Of a stretch of 64,000 nt of DNA, positions 59,292-64,000 are shown in pieces (the stretch's first letter is position 1; every line of letters starts with the position of its first letter). The notes below the pieces were generated by a model that worked only from the letters and a program-made list of their open reading frames with translations, was not told the DNA's origin and searched no databases. A program made the translations under genes and the position numbers. This DNA comes from Pomacea canaliculata (Eukaryota > Mollusca > Gastropoda > Architaenioglossa > Ampullariidae), in NCBI RefSeq assembly GCF_003073045.1, contig NC_037594.1, positions 31,112,737-31,176,736 of the forward strand. Reading direction: 5' to 3'.

Positions 59292-61653
59292 TCAGTTGGT
59301 GCAGGAGTTGCAGCTGCATCTCTCTATCTCGCTGACCTGTGTCGTCGCCTGAATGTTTGGCATCAACTGCCCATCATGGTAACACTCGTTCAGAGATACT
59401 GTTCGTTGTCTCAGCTCCACCTCCTTGCAGCACTGACAGTCCTGCATCAAACAAATAGTCACATCATGTAGCATACTTTACAGGTATTCTTTCTTCCTCC
59501 ACAACCTCATTCTGTCTTACCCTCTCTGTGTTTCTTGTTCGTCAGTAACCGGTTCCTGTAAATGTTTTACCTAGATAATTACAAATTATTTATGCCATAT
59601 TTACATTTATTATTTTATGAACATTTTATTAGCATAAAGCAATCATTCTCGGTCTAAACCTGATTCAGGAGAATCAGCAATCAACATATTAGCTGTGGAG
59701 AATAGACGCTCCAAACCTCGGTTCGATCATAATCGTGAACTACATTTGGGGTGGAAAAGAATACAAGCGTTCTTATTTTTAACTTTGTTTCTTACTTCTA
59801 AGATAAAACCCCGGCTTTAAACGAAAAAAAAAATCACGAAGGAAAAAAATGTCCGCAGAAAAAAGTTTGGGCAGTGACTTTTTTGAATGATCGTGACTGG
59901 ATAGTTCTAGTTTTTATCTCTCGAAGACAGATTGAAAGTCATGAAATAATTAAGTTAAAGCAATGACGAAATCTGAAAACGTTTCAAGTAATGGGGGAGT
60001 GTAGCAACACACGTGATTAGCTCGTGTCTAAAAAAGGGCCATAGAACATCAGATTACATTCAGAAAAAATCTGGAATACCCACAGGGTGATATAAGACTG
60101 GAGAAAAGAGAAAAGAAAGACACTGTGATTCAATATCTCATCAAACTAAACGACAGCCAATCAGACAAGAAACAGAAACGTCAGCAAGCGGATGACCACA
60201 TAGTAAACTAAATGCATGGATAAGGATGAAGAACTGAGGAGTGGAGGAACAATGCGCTCCACTATCATTATGCAAGATAGTTCTTACAAAGGTGGGTTTT
60301 TAGGCCAGGCTTATAAAAAATCAAACGGTTGAAGAAAAACTGGGAGAGAATTCCAGTGAGATTTGAAGGAGCATCGGTCAAGATTTTCCTGTCTGATGGG
60401 TGGGACAGAGAAAAAGGCAACACTTGTAGACCAAAGAGACGGACTTGGGTTGTAAGGCATGAGTAGTTCAGACAGGTATACGGGTCCAAGTCTGTGAAAA
60501 CAGGTAGCACAGTGTGACGGTCTTGTGATCAACGGCAGCTTGGACCCAGTGACACTCAAAGAGGAGGACATTAAAGTTAGTCCCGTTGGCTGTCCTCTGA
60601 CAGCGAGTTACAGCTGTCCAGCCTGGAAAACACAAAAACAGAACTTTTTGGTGACAGAAACTGACAGGAAAGGTTGGAAGGGACTCATGCTGCGACACTC
60701 AAGGAAAATGGACTTCAAGACTACATCAATATGATAGTCAAAACATATTGATAGATCGATAGTAAGATCAAGATTTCGGATGGTCTGGGAAAGAGAGATG
60801 TTCTACCCAGAGAAAATAAAAATAGCAGAGGATGGCACACATTTCCGTTTATTTGCAGAGATATTGGAAAGACCTCAGTTTTGTCCTCATTAATTTTCGG
60901 TTTATTGATGAACATCAAGGGTTTCTCAGAGTCTAGTCTGTGCTGCGTGAAGGAGATGCAGAACTGCAGGAGCTGGGAGGTCCAAGTGCTGGATGGTGGT
61001 ACCATGTGGCTGGATGCACACAAGAAAAAAAAAGAAGAGAAGGAAAGAAGAAAAAAAGAAAAGTGAAAAGAAACCCCAAAACGGAGCTTTGAGGCTCTCC
61101 TTACTTCAACACGGTGCCTATAACTACTATAGGACGATCAGTCAGGCAGGACCGAAACCAGTTAAAAACAGTGCCAGAGACTGAAAGTAACAAGAAGTCT
61201 CTGTAGAAAGATGTCATGGTCGAATGCAAGAAACTCAGTTGACAGATCCAGCATCCAACATCCAAACAGATAAGGCATTCACCACTTGCAGCAAGGCTGT
61301 CACTGGTCGAAAGATTCTCACCGTAGCTTTCCTCACACACTGATGAGAAAATTCTTTAACTTAAAGTAGATGTACCCGTAACTTACCCTCCTAAAACCGC
61401 GATGCTGGCGTACTGATGGAGAAACACTGGACTCGCAAGTCCCTTCACACTTGCTCAGTGTGACCTCTGCAGTGCAGGATGCAGACACTAGTCTCCCGTT
61501 CCACGGGACGGTCATCTCCTTCACGATGTTCACGCGCCCAGGTATGAGCTGGCAGTCGCCGTTGCCCTCAGCATGTCCCAGGCACAGACTCAACACCAGC
61601 AGCGGCATCACCACCAGCGAGCACGCCACCGCTGACCTCGACACAGTCTGCAT
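59292..61653 (-). CDS. Pburs: Bursicon subunit beta (partner of bursicon)
   Basis: Two exons: 61653-61387 and 59441-59292 (stop TGA), joined in phase 0 by GTAAGT...GCAG, giving 138 aa. Residues 1 to about 28 are a signal peptide (MQTVSRSAVACSLVVMPLLV...). The secreted part is a cystine-knot domain with 11 cysteines: DCQLIPG, SASCTAEV, LSKCEGTCESSVSPSV, GFRRDCQCCKEVELRQRTVS, LNECYHDGQL and RCSCNSC. KCEGxCxSxVxPSV and xCxCC are the hallmarks of bursicon beta/Pburs, and the length is typical. In arthropods it pairs with bursicon alpha and acts through the receptor LGR2 (rickets); in molluscs the role is little known. The alpha subunit is not in this window. The intron carries a decayed LINE in the same orientation. 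Confidence 0.93.
60260..61330 (-). repeat. Decayed CR1/L2-like LINE with reverse transcriptase remnants, copy C
   Basis: The minus strand shows VSGTVFNWFRSCLTDRPIVV (61190-61130 region), KINEDKTEVFPI, LGPVYLSELLMPYNPSPSL and LTGILSQFFFNRLIFYKPGL then KTHLCKNY in order. These are the middle to C-terminal blocks of a CR1/L2-type reverse transcriptase. They are spread over several frames with stops. It is inserted in the bursicon beta intron and related to 35548-36295 and 47650-48125. Confidence 0.75.
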
Positions 61654-62528
61654 CACTGCATAAACAAGGGGTTAATTAACATTATACATCCATCTAGCAA
61701 TTACCAAGGCTTAACGTTTAGGCCAGTCTTGAGCGTCTCTCACCAGACACACCTACACACAGGTCATACAATTTTTGGAAAAAATATAAACAAACCAGCT
61801 GAATCAAAAATACTTGACTTTCTGCTTGAAAATAAAGTTGAGTTCCAAGGAAACTCTGTTACCCTCTCGCTTAATATGAGCAAAGAACTCTAAAATATCG
61901 CTTTAGTAGAAAGTCTTTTTAGCAATACCTTTACAAATAATGCCCAGGACACTTATTTCCAACAATTTACTTGCTGTATAACGGACTGGTGTCGGTTCTC
62001 GATGCCATCTTTTTTTTAATGCTGCACAAAATGGGAGCTGGAGGGAAACGTCTAGATTGCCACACAACAGGACATTTACTGTGGGGCCTCTCTAGCATCT
62101 TGCTGGCAGCAGCTACTCAGAAGCCACAGACTAGCCACAGACTATTTATTCTCAATGGCAAAGAAGTACAAAATCATGGCGGGTTCTATGACAACACCAA
62201 GATATTTTTTTAAGTATGAAAGTAACCAAGGAATTATTTTCTCTGCTGAAAGTTGGAGTGTAAGCGATTCAATAAACACTCGTTCTCTCGTTCATGTCTC
62301 TAGCATGCCCTTTAGCCGGTGTAAGTGCATATGATAAGATCTGAGTTTAAAGGCCTCCAGAGAAAAACAAAAAAAAAAAAAAACAAACAAACAGAAAAGA
62401 AGACAGCGGGGAGTTAAAGTTTGAGGTAAACTCTGTAGCCTAGCAACGCCAAACTCTTCCACGTACACATCTATAAAGGAAAGACTTGTAGGGGGCAGCA
62501 CTAAAGATCGAAACACCGGAGTGGTGTA

Positions 62529-62595
<67 letters not shown>

Positions 62596-64000
62596 GTGTA
62601 CGTGTACGTGTACGTGTACGTGTATGCATGTGTATGTGTGGCACAGTGCCCACGGAGAGCTATTATTTCCATGTGATCTGTGTTGTAAGTGATTGAGGTG
62701 CCACTGTAGGTATTCACACATTTTCATTGAGGGACGTCGTACTCATTGGGAGAATGCGATGAGGCAAACTGCGCCGAGTCCAACAGGCTCCTGCTGAGCT
62801 CAGTGTGGCTATGCAATCTTTGTACCCAGGTGTCACACATACTTACACGTAAATATATACACACACACGCACACACACACACGCGCGAGCGCGCTTATGT
62901 ATACGTGTATGTGCGTTGACAATAGTTCTATCGAAATTCATTCTTCACATTATTTATTATCAAGTCAGTATCAAAGTGGAATCGTTAAAATAATGTTATT
63001 ATGGGGACAGAACCGACTGCAGCCAAAATAATGGCAAGTTATTTCTGAAGCAGACGGCGGGGTTGAAAATAGTTTCAGGTTATTTGTCAAGCGCGACACG
63101 ATATTTCTGATAAAAACGAAGTGCATTAACGTCTTCCTGTTCATCTTCTTACCCGCCATTGGCACGATCGATGATCTCAACGCAAAATTAACTGAAAAAA
63201 TAAGGTGTCTGCTCACAAGATACAGTGTGCTCGACAAGCTTCAAGTTGGGGACAGATGTCTACCTGTGGGGGAATGGGTTTTCAGAGCATTAGCAAGTCG
63301 TCTACAGCTCCTTTGTCAGCGTCGTCATCAATCGAATTACTTCTGTTACAGAAGCCAATTATTTCTCTGACGTCTGGTGTTTGAATATAACCCAGTCTCC
63401 TCGAAATGCAGAAGACATTTCTTCAAGGATTTTGAGATAAAATTACATTTATTTGTCTTGTTGAGTGGCTGATTTTTTAACAGCTATGTTTTTGTGGGAT
63501 TAAAATACTGAAGGCCGTTCTCAAATGGGCAAAGTGTCAAGCTTCCAAAGTGCCCTTTGTACTGGAAAATATTTTGGCACACACGTTTGGACATGACATT
63601 TGACCAAAGTTCCAAACCATTGATTTCCAATGACTGTCAGACACAACTTTGACAGACCCGGTCAAATGTTCGGTGGCACTTTCCCGGTTAAAAGGTGTTT
63701 CTATCACTTGTGTGCTAAGTGTGAAAATCTCATACCATCACTATTATGACTCAAGTAACAGAAGAAAATTATATATTTTCCCTCCTTTCTTCTTCTTTGA
63801 CAGATGAGACATTGTCGTAAACGGCAGAAGTATAGAGATGAGGTTCATTCCGCTGTTAATTCTCTGCTACTTATTACAGTGACACGACTTCAAGTCAAGG
63901 TAGAACATTTATGTTACGATGCTACAGAGTAGACATTATACTTACATATCCTAGAAAGTCAAGCATTGAAACTTTTAACTTCAGTACTTTGTATTAACCA
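61654..64000. other. Upstream of bursicon beta, no gene seen
   Basis: Apart from the microsatellite at 62522-62636 and a CA-rich tract near 62858-62885, I see no supported feature. The bursicon beta promoter is presumably in the first part. Confidence 0.4.
62522..62636. repeat. (TATGTG)n microsatellite
   Basis: About 18 hexanucleotide units, some changed to TACGTG. They produce spurious Thr/Tyr and His/Ile repeat ORFs on the minus strand. Confidence 0.95.

Noticed and set aside
62292..62717. 141-aa minus-strand ORF with Tyr-Thr repeats
   Set aside because: It is produced by the TATGTG hexanucleotide microsatellite.

Overview
This is eukaryotic, animal DNA. Genes are split by short to medium GT-AG introns, intergenic DNA is rich in GT microsatellites, and DNA transposons, SINEs and decayed LINEs are common. 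A bursicon beta (cystine-knot hormone) gene points to a protostome. The repeat types (THAP/DDE transposon, hAT MITE, tRNA-derived SINEs, RTE-like and CR1/L2-like LINEs) and a KDZ-type cysteine cluster fit a lophotrochozoan, most likely a mollusc. That placement is inference.

Layout: (1) 666-8402, plus strand: a 13-exon gene reconstructed here (about 485 aa). A Pro-rich/acidic N-terminus and a Lys/Glu-rich linker are followed by a run of phase-1 exons with beta-strand-like repeats. The C-terminus resembles the cysteine-cluster (CxC) region associated with KDZ transposases. (2) 8937-28428, plus strand: an aldo-keto reductase (AKR) locus. A full 8-exon gene lies at 24360-28428. A partial duplicate with only exons 1-2 lies at 9705-10298. 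Between them are a 3.5 kb THAP/DDE transposon with inverted repeats (about 10500-14014), an unrecognised pair of minus-strand ORFs (14804-17694), a small decayed ORF, and a 976-bp deleted hAT-like element (19013-19988). (3) 33257-48963, minus strand: a 15-exon peroxisomal carnitine O-octanoyltransferase (CROT) gene, with two apparent 1-nt deletions and LINE fragments in its introns. A complete hAT-type MITE sits just downstream. (4) 53215-55112, plus strand: a TMIE-like (transmembrane inner ear) gene. (5) 59292-61653, minus strand: a two-exon bursicon beta gene whose intron holds a decayed LINE.

The genes do not form one pathway; this is an ordinary stretch of animal chromosome. The most unusual objects are the KDZ-cysteine-cluster fusion gene, the orphan 432-aa ORF with its overlapping three-exon partner, and the TMIE homologue. 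All exon models were built by eye from splice signals, reading-frame continuity and remembered family patterns. No alignment or search was run.
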